Assembly (NCBI GenBank): GCA_020637165.1
Contig: JACJWN010000003.1
Location: 620,001-684,000 of the forward strand
Reading direction: 5' to 3'
DNA length: 64,000 bases
Source: Mycolicibacterium sp.
GTDB taxonomy: Bacteria > Actinomycetota > Actinomycetes > Mycobacteriales > Mycobacteriaceae
In this document: positions 47,795 to 64,000 of the stretch, piece by piece
Layout of the letters: the number at the start of each line of letters is the position of its first letter
Numbering within the stretch: the first letter of the stretch is position 1
Notes under the pieces: generated by a model
What the model was told of the DNA's origin: nothing
The model's database searches: none
Seen by the model: the letters and a program-made list of their open reading frames with translations, nothing else
Program-made: the position numbers and the translations under genes

Positions 47795-47795
<1 letters not shown>
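46068..47795 (-). CDS. rnj: Ribonuclease J
   Basis: A 575-residue metallo-beta-lactamase/beta-CASP nuclease with endo- and 5'-exonuclease activity in RNA decay and rRNA maturation. The metal motif is LTHAHEDHIGA. Others are HTGDIKLDQLP (motif 3-4), CDSTN, and the beta-CASP parts TTGTQGEPLSALSRMSRG and VHVSGHAYAGEL. ATG 47795 shares one base with the dapA stop (TGATG), giving coupled translation; ATG 47774 (MSAAEK) is the alternative and is nearer the 558 residues of M. tuberculosis RNase J. Confidence 0.94.
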
Positions 47796-48703
<908 letters not shown>

Positions 48704-48722
48704 TTAGGTTACCCGTTGGGCC

Positions 48723-49481
48723 CTATACGTCCGTAGCGAGCGGGCTGGTGGCCACCTCGGTGCCGTCGGCCAGCGCGGTGATCTCGAAGTCGGCGAACAC
48801 CGACGGAGCCAGGGAGGCGAGTTCACGCAGGCAGGCGATCGCCAGCCGGCGGATCTCGACGTCGGCGTGTTCGCTGGCGCGCATCGCGATGAAGTGCCGC
48901 CAGGCACGGTAATTGCCGGTCACCACGATGCGGGTCTCGGTGTCGTTGGGCAGCACCGCGCGGGCGGCCTGGCGGGCCTGCTTGCGGCGCAGGACGGCGT
49001 TGGGCGCCTCGGCGAGCTTGGCCTCCAGCCCGGCGAGAAGCTCCAGATAGGCGGCGCGGCTGGCGTCGGCGGCTTCCAGCACGACCCGCTGCGCTTCGGG
49101 GTCGTCCTCCAGGCCGGGGGGCATCACCACCCGGGCGTCGTCGTCGGGGACGTAGCGCTGGGACAGCTGCGAGAAGGAGAAGTGCCGGTGCCGGGTCAGC
49201 TCGTGGGCGCAGGAGCGCGAGACGCCGCTGATGTAGAAGCTCACGGTGGCGTGCTCGAGCACCGCGAAGTGGCCGACGTCGATGATGTGCTTGAGGTAGG
49301 AGGAGTTCGTCGCGGTGCGTGGGTTGGGCTTGGACCAGCTCTGGTAGCAGGCCCGGCCGGCGAACTCGACCAGCGCCTCACCGCCGTCGGCGTCGGTGTC
49401 CCAGGGCACGTCGGCGGGCGCCAGGAACTCGGTCCTGGCGATCAGTTGCACGCGAAGCGGCGCGATCTCGGCCACGCGCAC
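48723..49481 (-). CDS. thyX: FAD-dependent thymidylate synthase
   Basis: Makes dTMP from dUMP with methylene-tetrahydrofolate, FAD and NADPH; the product folate is tetrahydrofolate, unlike with ThyA. The 252 residues contain the ThyX motif R-H-R-x7-S as [14 protein letters not shown]. The [30 protein letters not shown] region around it (ends given) binds FAD. Another conserved part is [15 protein letters not shown] 49481. It leads the thyX-dapA-rnj series. A canonical thyA is also present in this window. Confidence 0.96.
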   Translation of the reverse strand: MRVAEIAPLRVQLIARTEFLAPADVPWDTDADGGEALVEFAGRACYQSWSKPNPRTATNSSYLKHIIDVGHFAVLEHATVSFYISGVSRSCAHELTRHRHFSFSQLSQRYVPDDDARVVMPPGLEDDPEAQRVVLEAADASRAAYLELLAGLEAKLAEAPNAVLRRKQARQAARAVLPNDTETRIVVTGNYRAWRHFIAMRASEHADVEIRRLAIACLRELASLAPSVFADFEITALADGTEVATSPLATDV

Positions 49482-49506
49482 ACCCTAGCGGGGGCGGGAC
49501 GGGCGT

Positions 49507-50727
49507 TTAGAGAGCGCGGGCCAGATGCCGCACCAGGTCGCCCCGGTCGCCGACGCTCACCCGGCCCAGCCCCAGCCAGGTCGCCATGGCCTGCAACTCC
49601 CCCGCCAGCGCCGAAGCCACCCGGCGGCCGTCGCGGTCCGGTTCGGCGAACGACCCGACGACCTGGAGCGCGCCGGAGGTCCGGTCAGCCTTGAGGTCCA
49701 CCCGCGCGACCAGTTCCCCGTCAAGCAGGAACGGCCAGACGTAGTAGCCGTACTTCCGCTTGGCGGCCGGTGTGTAGATCTCGATGCGGTACTCGAAACC
49801 GAACAGCCGCTGCACTCGCGGCCGGAAGAAGATCAGTGGGTCGAACGGGCACAGCAGCGCGGTTCCCCGGTCGGCGCGCGGCACCGTCTGGCCGCTGCGC
49901 AGGTAGGCCGGGGCGGCCCAACCCTCCACCTGGACCTTCCGGAGTTCACCGGCGTCGACCAGTTCGGCGACCGCCGGCTTGGACTGGGCTGGACGCAGGC
50001 GGAAGTAGTCGCGCAGATCGGCTTCGGTGGCCACGCCCAGCACTGCGGCGGCTCGCCGGATCAATTCCCGTACGGCCTCGTCGTCCTCGACCTCGCGGGC
50101 CAGCACCTCGGCCGGCAGGACCCGTTCGGACAGATCATAGTGCCGGGCGAAGCCGACCCGGTGCGCCGTGGTCAGCACCCCGGAGGCGAACAGTGCCTCG
50201 GCCACCCACTTGGTGTCGGTGCGGTCCCACATCTCCTTTTTCAGCGCCTTCGTGCCGCGCCGGCTACCCGATTCCAGGTGCGCCTCGATCTGTCCGGCGG
50301 TGGCCGGCCCGATGTCGGTCACCGCGGCGATAACGTCGTCGACCAGGCGCGGATTTCTCTTGACGATCTCCACGCCCCAGCGTCCGTGGACATACTCGCG
50401 CATCCGCCACCGCATCAGCGGCCAGTCCTCCACCGCCATCAGCGCCGCCTCGTGCGCCCAGTACTCCACCAGCAGGCGTGGCGAGCGGGCGGTGTCGCTC
50501 CACGCCGCGCCGTCCAGCAATTCGCGGTCATAGGGCCCGAGGCGGCTGAACACCGGCGCGTAGTGAGCGCGCACCGCCACCGACACCGAATCCAGTTGGA
50601 GCACCTGGATGCGGCGGATCAGCCGACGCAGGTGCGCCCGGGTCACCGGGCCGGAAGGTTTGGGTTCGGCCAGGCCCTGGGCGGCGACCGCGACCCGTCG
50701 GGCCTGGGCGGCGGTCAACCGGGTCAC
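49507..50727 (-). CDS. YcaQ-family (AlkX/AlkZ-like) winged-helix DNA glycosylase
   Basis: A 406-residue protein of the HTH_42/YcaQ family, which removes alkylated or crosslinked bases from DNA. The N-terminal signature is [24 protein letters not shown]; its QLD fits the Q-x-D catalytic motif of the AlkX (YcaQ) branch rather than Q-x-Q of AlkZ. Winged-helix segments follow ([35 protein letters not shown], ends given), and the C-terminus has [24 protein letters not shown]. The start GTG 50727 overlaps the dfrA stop (GTGA). It is the third gene of a thyA-dfrA operon. Confidence 0.82.
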   Translation of the reverse strand: MTRLTAAQARRVAVAAQGLAEPKPSGPVTRAHLRRLIRRIQVLQLDSVSVAVRAHYAPVFSRLGPYDRELLDGAAWSDTARSPRLLVEYWAHEAALMAVEDWPLMRWRMREYVHGRWGVEIVKRNPRLVDDVIAAVTDIGPATAGQIEAHLESGSRRGTKALKKEMWDRTDTKWVAEALFASGVLTTAHRVGFARHYDLSERVLPAEVLAREVEDDEAVRELIRRAAAVLGVATEADLRDYFRLRPAQSKPAVAELVDAGELRKVQVEGWAAPAYLRSGQTVPRADRGTALLCPFDPLIFFRPRVQRLFGFEYRIEIYTPAAKRKYGYYVWPFLLDGELVARVDLKADRTSGALQVVGSFAEPDRDGRRVASALAGELQAMATWLGLGRVSVGDRGDLVRHLARAL

Positions 50728-51206
50728 GGGCGCAGGTAGCGGTAAAAGCGGTAGCGCAGTCCCGACGTGCTGTCCTGCCAGTCGCCGGCGGTGCCGACCC
50801 AGGATTCATCGAGCATCGGCGCCAGGACGTCCTCGTCGCGCAGGTGCAGATCGACGTCGACCTCGGTGACCTCGCAACGGGTGGCCAAAGGCATCGCCAG
50901 GTGATAGACCTCCGCTCCGCCGATCACCCAGGTGTCCGAGTCGGTGAGCGCGTCCTCGATGCTGGTGACGACGTCGGCGCCGTCGGCCTGGTAGCCGGGA
51001 TTGCGGGTGAGGACGACGTTGCGACGGCCCGGCAGCGGCCGGAACCGCGCCGGCAGCGACTCCCAGGTTCGCCGCCCCATAACCACGGTGTGGCCCATGG
51101 TGAGGCGCTTGAAGCGGGCCAGGTCCTCGGGCAGCGACCAGGGGATACCCCCGTCGCGACCGATCACCCCGGAGGTGGACTGCGCCCAGATCAGTCCGAT
51201 CGTCAC
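50724..51206 (-). CDS. dfrA: Dihydrofolate reductase
   Basis: Reduces dihydrofolate to tetrahydrofolate, recycling the product of ThyA. It has 160 residues, about the length of M. tuberculosis DfrA. Landmarks are [29 protein letters not shown] (ends given; Asp/Glu of the pterin site in the LPEDL part), [12 protein letters not shown] (NADPH) and [13 protein letters not shown]. The start is GTG 51206, in a GTGA overlap with thyA. The next gene also overlaps, so thyA-dfrA-glycosylase are one unit. Confidence 0.96.
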   Translation of the reverse strand: MTIGLIWAQSTSGVIGRDGGIPWSLPEDLARFKRLTMGHTVVMGRRTWESLPARFRPLPGRRNVVLTRNPGYQADGADVVTSIEDALTDSDTWVIGGAEVYHLAMPLATRCEVTEVDVDLHLRDEDVLAPMLDESWVGTAGDWQDSTSGLRYRFYRYLRP

Positions 51207-52003
51207 ACCGCTACCGGAGCCTTGATCGCCGGATGCGGGTCGTAATTGCGGATCTCGATATCGTCATAGGTGTAGTCGAAGATCGAATCGCGTTGCCGCA
51301 GAGTCAGTTCCGGATATGGCCGGGGTTCGCGGGTCAGTTGTTCGTTGACCTGCCGGACGTGGTTGTCATAGATGTGACAGTCGCCGCCGGTCCAGACGAA
51401 GTCGCCTACCTCCAACCCGGCCTGGGCGGCCATCATGTGGGTGAGCAGGGCGTAGCTGGCGATGTTGAACGGCACCCCGAGGAACATGTCGGCGCTGCGC
51501 TGATAAAGCTGGCAGCTGAGTTTGCCGTCGGCGACATAGAACTGGAAGAAGGCATGGCAGGGAGCCAACGCCATCCGCGGAAGATCGGCGACGTTCCACG
51601 CCGAGACGATGATGCGACGGGAGTCCGGGTCGGTGTGCAACAGATCGATCGCGGCGCTGATCTGGTCGATGTGCTCGCCGGAGGGAGTCGGCCAGGATCG
51701 CCACTGCACGCCGTAGACCGGGCCGAGATCACCGGCGGGAGAGGCCCATTCGTCCCAAATGGTGACTCCGTGGCGCTGAAGCCATTCCACGTTGGAGTCC
51801 CCGCGCAGGAACCACAGCAGCTCGTAGACCACCGATTTCATATGCACTTTTTTGGTGGTGATCAGCGGGAAGCCGACTGAGAGGTCATAGCGCAACTGGT
51901 GGCCGAACAGGCTGCGGGTGCCGGTACCGGTGCGGTCGGCCTTGGGCGTGCCCTGCTCGAGCACGAGCCGCAGCAGGTCCTCGTAGGGGGTCGGGATCGG
52001 CAC
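51203..52003 (-). CDS. thyA: Thymidylate synthase
   Basis: Methylates dUMP to dTMP using methylene-tetrahydrofolate, releasing dihydrofolate for DfrA. It has 266 residues. The catalytic Cys lies in [13 protein letters not shown]. Other motifs are [45 protein letters not shown] (ends given) and the C-terminal IKAPVAV that closes the active site. GTG 52003 ([11 protein letters not shown]) aligns with the M. tuberculosis start, three residues longer. The first gene of the operon; divergent from the dienelactone-hydrolase gene. Confidence 0.97.
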   Translation of the reverse strand: MPIPTPYEDLLRLVLEQGTPKADRTGTGTRSLFGHQLRYDLSVGFPLITTKKVHMKSVVYELLWFLRGDSNVEWLQRHGVTIWDEWASPAGDLGPVYGVQWRSWPTPSGEHIDQISAAIDLLHTDPDSRRIIVSAWNVADLPRMALAPCHAFFQFYVADGKLSCQLYQRSADMFLGVPFNIASYALLTHMMAAQAGLEVGDFVWTGGDCHIYDNHVRQVNEQLTREPRPYPELTLRQRDSIFDYTYDDIEIRNYDPHPAIKAPVAV

Positions 52004-52046
52004 GATCAAGAGCTTACGGGCAGGCGGGGACGGTAGAACGGTGACC

Positions 52047-52790
52047 ATGCCGACCATCACCGACACTATTCCCACCCCCGACGGGCGATGCCCGGTCACG
52101 CTGTGTACGCCTGCGGGCGCAGGGCCCTGGCCCGGGATCGTCATGTATCCCGATGCCGGCGGTCTCCGGCCCGCCCTGCGCGAGATGGCGGCCCGGCTCG
52201 CCTCGCTGGGCTACGCGGTCTTGCTGCCCGACGTCTACTACCGCAACGGGCAGTGGGCGCCGTTCGACATGAAGGCAGTATTCGCCGACAAGGCCGAGCG
52301 CACCCGGATCTTCGCGATGATGAAGGCGATCACCCCGGAGGTGATGACGGCCGACGCTACGGCGTTCTTCGACTACCTGGCCGGCCGTCCCGAGGTGGCC
52401 GGGGAACGCTTCGGCACCACCGGTTACTGCATGGGTGGGCGCACCTCTCTGATCGTCGCCGGCCGGGTGCCGGAGCGGGTGGCAGCGGCGATGTCCTTCC
52501 ACGGCGGCGGTCTGGCCGCCGACGATCCCGACAGCCCGCACCTGCTGGCCGGCCGGATGCGGGCGGCGGTATACGTGGGCGCCGCGGAGAATGACCCGTC
52601 CTACACGCCAGAACAGTCGGCGACCCTGGATGCCGCACTGACCGAGGCGGGCGTCGAGCACGTCATCGAGTGGTATCCGGCCGCGCACGGCTTCGCGGTC
52701 ACCGACAACGCCCCCTATGACCCCGACGCCGCCGAACGGCACTGGGCGGCGATGGCCGCCTTCTTCGGACGGTACCTCGGGGTGCCGTGA
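52047..52790 (+). CDS. Dienelactone-hydrolase-family protein (Rv2765-like)
   Basis: A 247-residue alpha/beta hydrolase. The DLH nucleophile is Cys in [10 protein letters not shown] (G-x-C-x-G). The acid is probably the Asp or Glu in [11 protein letters not shown], and the base is His in [11 protein letters not shown]. The N-terminus is the usual [16 protein letters not shown]. It would hydrolyse lactones or esters of unknown origin. ATG 52047 is chosen; GTG 52041, two codons upstream, is possible. It ends one base from the stop of the convergent membrane-protein gene. Confidence 0.88.
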   Translation: MPTITDTIPTPDGRCPVTLCTPAGAGPWPGIVMYPDAGGLRPALREMAARLASLGYAVLLPDVYYRNGQWAPFDMKAVFADKAERTRIFAMMKAITPEVMTADATAFFDYLAGRPEVAGERFGTTGYCMGGRTSLIVAGRVPERVAAAMSFHGGGLAADDPDSPHLLAGRMRAAVYVGAAENDPSYTPEQSATLDAALTEAGVEHVIEWYPAAHGFAVTDNAPYDPDAAERHWAAMAAFFGRYLGVP

Positions 52791-52791
52791 G

Positions 52792-53241
52792 CTACCCGGC
52801 CTTGTTCATGAATCGCCGGGCGGCATTGAATACGCCACGCGCGGCATAGAGGCCGACGACAACCGAGAGGATGACAAGAAAGACGAAGGTGGGCAGCCAG
52901 TTGGTCCGGGTGTGCGGCACATTCCACCAGACCACGGTGAACAGCACGGCGCAGACGAAGAGGACGGCATCGCGCCAGTTGCCCTTGTAGGACCCGGCCG
53001 CCTGGCGCAGTTCCCGGTTGCGGTCGATGGATCCGATCAGCTCGTAGACCCGCGCGTCGATGGTGCGCTGCAGGGCGGCGCGCAATTCGATCTGCTCCTC
53101 CGGAAGGCTCTTGAGCAACTCGATGTCCGACTTGATCAAGGCCCGAAAGTCCGGTCCTTTGAACGTTCCCGCGAGCGCGCCCAGCAGGGCGCCGCCCGCG
53201 ATCGGGGCCGCTCCCATCGCAAGATCAGCGATCCCGACCAT
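52792..53241 (-). CDS. Small membrane protein, family not recognised
   Basis: A 149-residue protein. The N-terminal 25 residues are Ala/Gly-rich and hydrophobic (LAMGAAPIAGGALLGALAG). A charged cytoplasmic-looking region follows (about 30-85, SDIELLKSLPEEQIELRAALQRTID, ends given). Two spans lie at about 91-109 (AVLFVCAVLFTVVWW) and 116-135 (LPTFVFLVILSVVVGLYAA). No enzyme motif is seen. ATG 53241, five bases after the flavodoxin-like gene stop, so it is the last gene of the dapB operon. Confidence 0.65.
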   Translation of the reverse strand: MVGIADLAMGAAPIAGGALLGALAGTFKGPDFRALIKSDIELLKSLPEEQIELRAALQRTIDARVYELIGSIDRNRELRQAAGSYKGNWRDAVLFVCAVLFTVVWWNVPHTRTNWLPTFVFLVILSVVVGLYAARGVFNAARRFMNKAG

Positions 53242-53246
53242 GACAC

Positions 53247-53716
53247 CTACCCATCGGACTCATCGGATCGATCCATAAGAACGGCGGCCAGGGTAGCGCC
53301 CAACTCGTAGGCCCGCTCCCGCACGGCGGCGTCGACCTGGCCGGTGACCTCCAGTGTGCCCGCCGACTTGGCCAGGCCGAGACCTGCGGCGATCCGCTCG
53401 ACGGAGGAGACCGCGCCGACGGTGTCGTTGTTGCCGTGCACCCACAGCCCGTAGGGGCGGTCGGCCACCTCGCCCAGCACCGGGTAGTAGACCGTGTCGA
53501 AAAAGTATTTGAGCGCCCCGGACATGTAGCCGAAGTTGGCCGGGGTTCCGAACAGATATCCGTCGGCATCGAGCATGTCGGGAACCCCGGCACCGAGCGC
53601 CGGTCGCGCCACCACCTCGACACCGCTGATCTCGGGGTCAGAGGCGCCGGCCAGCACCGCCTCGAGCATTTCCCGGGTTGCCGGCGACGGTGTGTGGTGG
53701 ACGACCAGCAGGAGGC

Positions 53717-53720
<4 letters not shown>
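53247..53720 (-). CDS. Flavodoxin-like/NAD(P)H-dependent FMN reductase-fold protein (Rv2771c-like)
   Basis: A 157-residue flavodoxin-fold protein. The phosphate loop region is HHTPSPATREMLEAV. The second FMN-contacting region is DGYLFGTPANFGYMSGALKYFFDTV (ends given), and the third is GLWVHGNNDTVGAVSSVERIA. These fit WrbA/NADPH-dependent reductases of unknown substrate. GTG 53720 overlaps the stop of the upstream membrane-protein gene (GTGA). It lies in the dapB operon, so reducing activity may be incidental to lysine synthesis. Confidence 0.82.
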
Positions 53721-56160
<2,440 letters not shown>

Positions 56161-56218
56161 GACGTTATCGGACCCGGAGAATCGGAACGTTCGGAGATCA
56201 GGTGTAGCGGACTGATCG

Positions 56219-56748
56219 GGGGCTGGGACCCGTCTGGAGTTCGTCGCCGCGATGGAAGCCGCTTTCGGCGACCGGATCGCACCTGCCGTCGGGAACTCGG
56301 CAACACCGGCCGATCTGTGGGCGATCAACAAGAACGTCATCGTCGTCTACAACAACGCCGCCGTCGTTGCCGCCGGTCCCCCGCGCTGGCCGGACGGCAC
56401 CCCTTACCGCCCGTACGTGGCGGTCCAGTCCGCCCTGGAACTGCTGGCACGCAACGACGGGAATCTGGCGACCTTCCCGGCCGGAATTATCTGGGCGATG
56501 TTCGGCGAAAACTCCTTCAACGCGGTCAGCCTGGTCACCGGCGTTCTAACGGTCGGGCCGGGCTCCAACGAGCAGATGGCAGGCCGCGCCACCATGCTCG
56601 CCGGATACCCGAGGAACACCCACTGGCCGGTTCAGCAGTGGATCCGGTCAGACTTCAAGAGCTCGGCCAACCTCGTCAAGGCCGGCCGGCACCTGGACTA
56701 CTGGCCCGCGGGAGCCACCTCCGCCCGGAGGCGCTGCCTGCTCACCGC
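56219..56748 (+). pseudogene. Gene remnant, possibly of a PI-PLC-like protein
   Basis: After a TGA, an open frame reads SGAGTRLEFVAAMEAAFGDRIAP (ends given), continuing through LWAINKNVIVVYNN, VAVQSALELLARNDGNL and YPRNTHWPVQQWIRSDFKSSANLVKAGRHLDYWP. The beginning looks like the middle of a protein, not a start, and only 60 bp separates it from ald, so the 5' part is missing. Codon choice and sequence look protein-like until about 56740, where the frame runs into the antisense of the PGRS-like gene. Weak resemblance to the C-terminal half of phosphatidylinositol-specific phospholipase C domains; that assignment is tentative. A short real gene from ATG 56252 cannot be excluded. Confidence 0.45.
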
Positions 56749-62463
<5,715 letters not shown>

Positions 62464-63732
62464 CGCCGGATCAGTCGAGGTCGCCCCGGCCCCACCGGCC
62501 CCGCCGTTACCGCCGTTGCCGTAGTTCCCGCCGTCACCACCGTTACCGCCGGCACCACCAGCGGTCCCCGACGCCGCTGCGGTGGCGTCATAGCCGGCCC
62601 CGCCGTCACCACCGTCACCACCCGGGGTGGCCGGACTACCGGCGCTGCCGTCGGCCCCGGCGGTCCCACCGGTGCCGCCGGTACCCGCCGCGCCGCCGGC
62701 ACCACCGGCACCTACGCTGCCCGAATCCCCGCCGTTACCGCCGTTACCGCCGGTGGGAGTAGCGGCGTCACCAGCCGCGCCGTCACCGCCGTCACCACCG
62801 GCCCCAGCGTTACCGCCGTCACCACCGGCGCCACCGTCACCGTTGACCCCCGCAGTGCCCGTTCCTTGGGCGGTGCCGCCCGACCGCCGGCACCACCGAC
62901 CCCACCGGCACTGCCCGAACCACCGACACCGCCATCGGTGCCATCCGCACCCGCCGTCGCCCCGTCAACACCATCGGCGCCGGTCGGCCCAGTCGCGCCG
63001 TCACCACCGGCACCGCCGGCCCCGCCGTTACCGCCATCACCGGTCACCGCACCACCGGCACCACCAGCACCGCCGGGGCCCCACCGCCCCGGTGACCGCC
63101 GGATCGGTCGAATCTGCGCCAGCACCACCGGCCCCGCCGTTACCGCCGTTGCCGTAGTTTCCGCCGTCACCACCGTTACCGCCGGCACCACCAGCGGTCC
63201 CCGACGCCGCGCCGGTGGCGTCATAGCCGGCCCCGCCGTCACCACCGTCACCACCCGGGGTGGCCGGACTACCGGCGCTGCCGTCGGCCCCGGCGGTCCC
63301 ACCGGTGCCGCCGGTACCCGCCGCGCCGCCGGCACCACCAGCACCTACGCTGCCCGAATCCCCGCCGTTACCGCCGTTACCGCCGGTGGGAGTAGCGGCA
63401 TCCCCGGCGGCACCGTTACCGCCATCACCACCGGCCCCGGCATTACCACCGGTACCGCCATCACCACCGTCACCGTTGGTTCCCGCAGTCCCGCTGCCCC
63501 GGGCCGCCCCGGCGTTGCCACCGGCCCCACCGGCCCCACCATTGCTGCCGGTACCGCCCCTACCACCATCGGTGCCGTCAGCACCCGCCGTCGCCCCGTC
63601 AACACCATCGGCGCCGGTCGGCCCAGTCGCGCCGTCACCACCGGCACCGCCGGCCCCGCCGTTACCGCCATCACCGGTCACCGCACCACCGGCACCACCA
63701 GCACCGCCGGCACCCCCGATACCGCCGCTCAC
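62464..63732 (-). repeat. Tandem long repeat units of about 633 bp in the PGRS-like gene
   Basis: The segment with GTAGTT, GGTGGCGTCATAGCC and CCCGGGGTGGCCGGACTACC recurs 633 bp apart (for example 62521 and 63154), and long stretches are nearly identical. The SGGIGG motif recurs at about 61,795, 62,460 and 63,729. Units are about 211-222 codons. Confidence 0.7.
62881..63083 (-). other. Out-of-frame PGRS segment between two compensating frame shifts
   Basis: Between about 62,881 and 63,083 the Gly-Gly-X coding pattern continues, but in a different frame from both flanks. Compared with the sister repeat units, one base is missing near 62,875-62,883 and two near 63,084-63,102, so the flanks are in the same frame. 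In that flanking frame this segment has stops, at 62,965 and 63,037. Confidence 0.7.
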
Positions 63733-64000
63733 CGCCGGTTCGGTCGAATCCGCCCCCGCACCACCGGCACCACCGTTACCGCCGTTACCGTCGGTGGGCG
63801 CATCCCCGCCGGCACCACCGGCACCGCCGTGACCGCCGCCGTCACCACCGACGCCGCCGACACCGCCGTTGCCCCCATTGCCCGCCGTCGCTCCGCCGGC
63901 ACCGCCGTCACCACCGGCGCCGCCGTCACCGCCTTGGGTGTCGCCGGCCCCGCCGGCACCGCCATTGCCGCCGTTACCGGTACCGACCGCGTCCCCGCCG
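63037..64000 (-). CDS. PGRS-like glycine-rich protein, upstream part, continues past window end
   Basis: The frame is open from the window end (64000) to a TGA at 63037 and reads continuous GGAGG/GGNGG repeats until about 63,100, then turns into Arg/Trp/Cys-rich out-of-frame residues (RRCWWCRWCGD) before the stop. It is the upstream portion of the same gene as 56749-62463, in the same frame, interrupted by the two shifts described separately. The true start and any PE domain lie beyond 64000. Treat as one disrupted, or mis-assembled, gene. Confidence 0.6.
   Translation of the reverse strand, partial: GGDAVGTGNGGNGGAGGAGDTQGGDGGAGGDGGAGGATAGNGGNGGVGGVGGDGGGHGGAGGAGGDAPTDGNGGNGGAGGAGADSTEPAVSGGIGGAGGAGGAGGAVTGDGGNGGAGGAGGDGATGPTGADGVDGATAGADGTDGGRGGTGSNGGAGGAGGNAGAARGSGTAGTNGDGGDGGTGGNAGAGGDGGNGAAGDAATPTGGNGGNGGDSGSVGAGGAGGAAGTGGTGGTAGADGSAGSPATPGGDGGDGGAGYDATGAASGTAGGAGGNGGDGGNYGNGGNGGAGGAGADSTDPAVTGAVGPRRCWWCRWCGDR

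Noticed and set aside
48704-48711. TTAGGTTA upstream of dapA, resembling half of an IdeR box.
   Set aside because: The second half (CTAACCTAA) is absent; dapA is not a known IdeR target.

Overview
The window is mycobacterial chromosome: very GC-rich, GTG and TTG starts are common, and gene content and order follow the Mycobacterium tuberculosis Rv2694c-Rv2780 core (dut, suhB, ppgK, sigA, sigB, ideR, nrdR, lexA, fadE20, hflX, dapF, miaA, miaB, recX-recA, pspM-pspA-clgR, argA, ftsK, rnj, dapA, thyX, dfrA, thyA, dapB, ald). Departures from that order, a RecA intein at a different site from that of M. tuberculosis, and a glutamate-type transporter next to recX suggest a non-tuberculous species. 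Homologies are recognised from the protein sequences; no search was run.

Layout. Positions 1-6,300: nucleotide and envelope housekeeping (OB-fold protein, hydrolase, DUF3710-dut, cei, suhB, ppgK). 6,400-13,900: the primary and stress sigma factors sigA and sigB, the iron regulator ideR and small conserved proteins; sigB has a clear SigE/SigH-type promoter. 14,100-19,900: PAC2 and PhzF-family proteins, nrdR, and the divergent SOS pair chiZ-like/lexA with LexA boxes, then an LGFP-repeat envelope protein. 20,000-30,000: fadE20 behind a perfect 20-bp palindromic operator, then hflX, dapF, miaA, a dioxygenase-like gene and an exporter on the minus strand, a DUF349 protein, and the miaB operon. 30,000-33,200: an amino-acid ABC transporter whose binding protein and first permease are fused in one gene. 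33,200-36,300: recX-recA, with a 364-residue intein in recA and both a LexA box and a RecA-NDp (PafBC-type) promoter. 36,300-42,300: a glycosyltransferase, ephG, the phage-shock operon clgR-pspA-pspM with a SigE-type promoter, pgsA3, an MddA-like methyltransferase and argA. 42,370-43,260: an inserted DUF1778/GNAT toxin-antitoxin pair. 43,300-56,160: ftsK, rnj-dapA-thyX, a thyA-dfrA-glycosylase operon, dapB and ald. 56,200-64,000: a gene remnant and a giant glycine-rich PGRS-like gene running off the window end.

How the genes work together. DNA-damage response is represented by lexA, recA, recX and chiZ, with recognisable control sites. Envelope stress is represented by sigB, clgR, pspA and pspM, with two SigE-type promoters of identical geometry. 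dapA, dapB and dapF supply diaminopimelate and lysine. thyA, thyX, dut and dfrA govern dTMP and folate. miaA and miaB act in succession on the same tRNA adenosine.

The least ordinary region is the last 8 kb. The PGRS-like product carries two separate beta-propeller-like domains inside its Gly-Gly-X matrix. About 1 kb from the window end it has two frame disruptions (-1 and -2) that cancel each other, inside near-identical 633-bp repeat units. This is either a real lesion or a sequence/assembly error. No stretch over 300 bases lacks a gene; no tRNA, rRNA, CRISPR array or insertion sequence was recognised.
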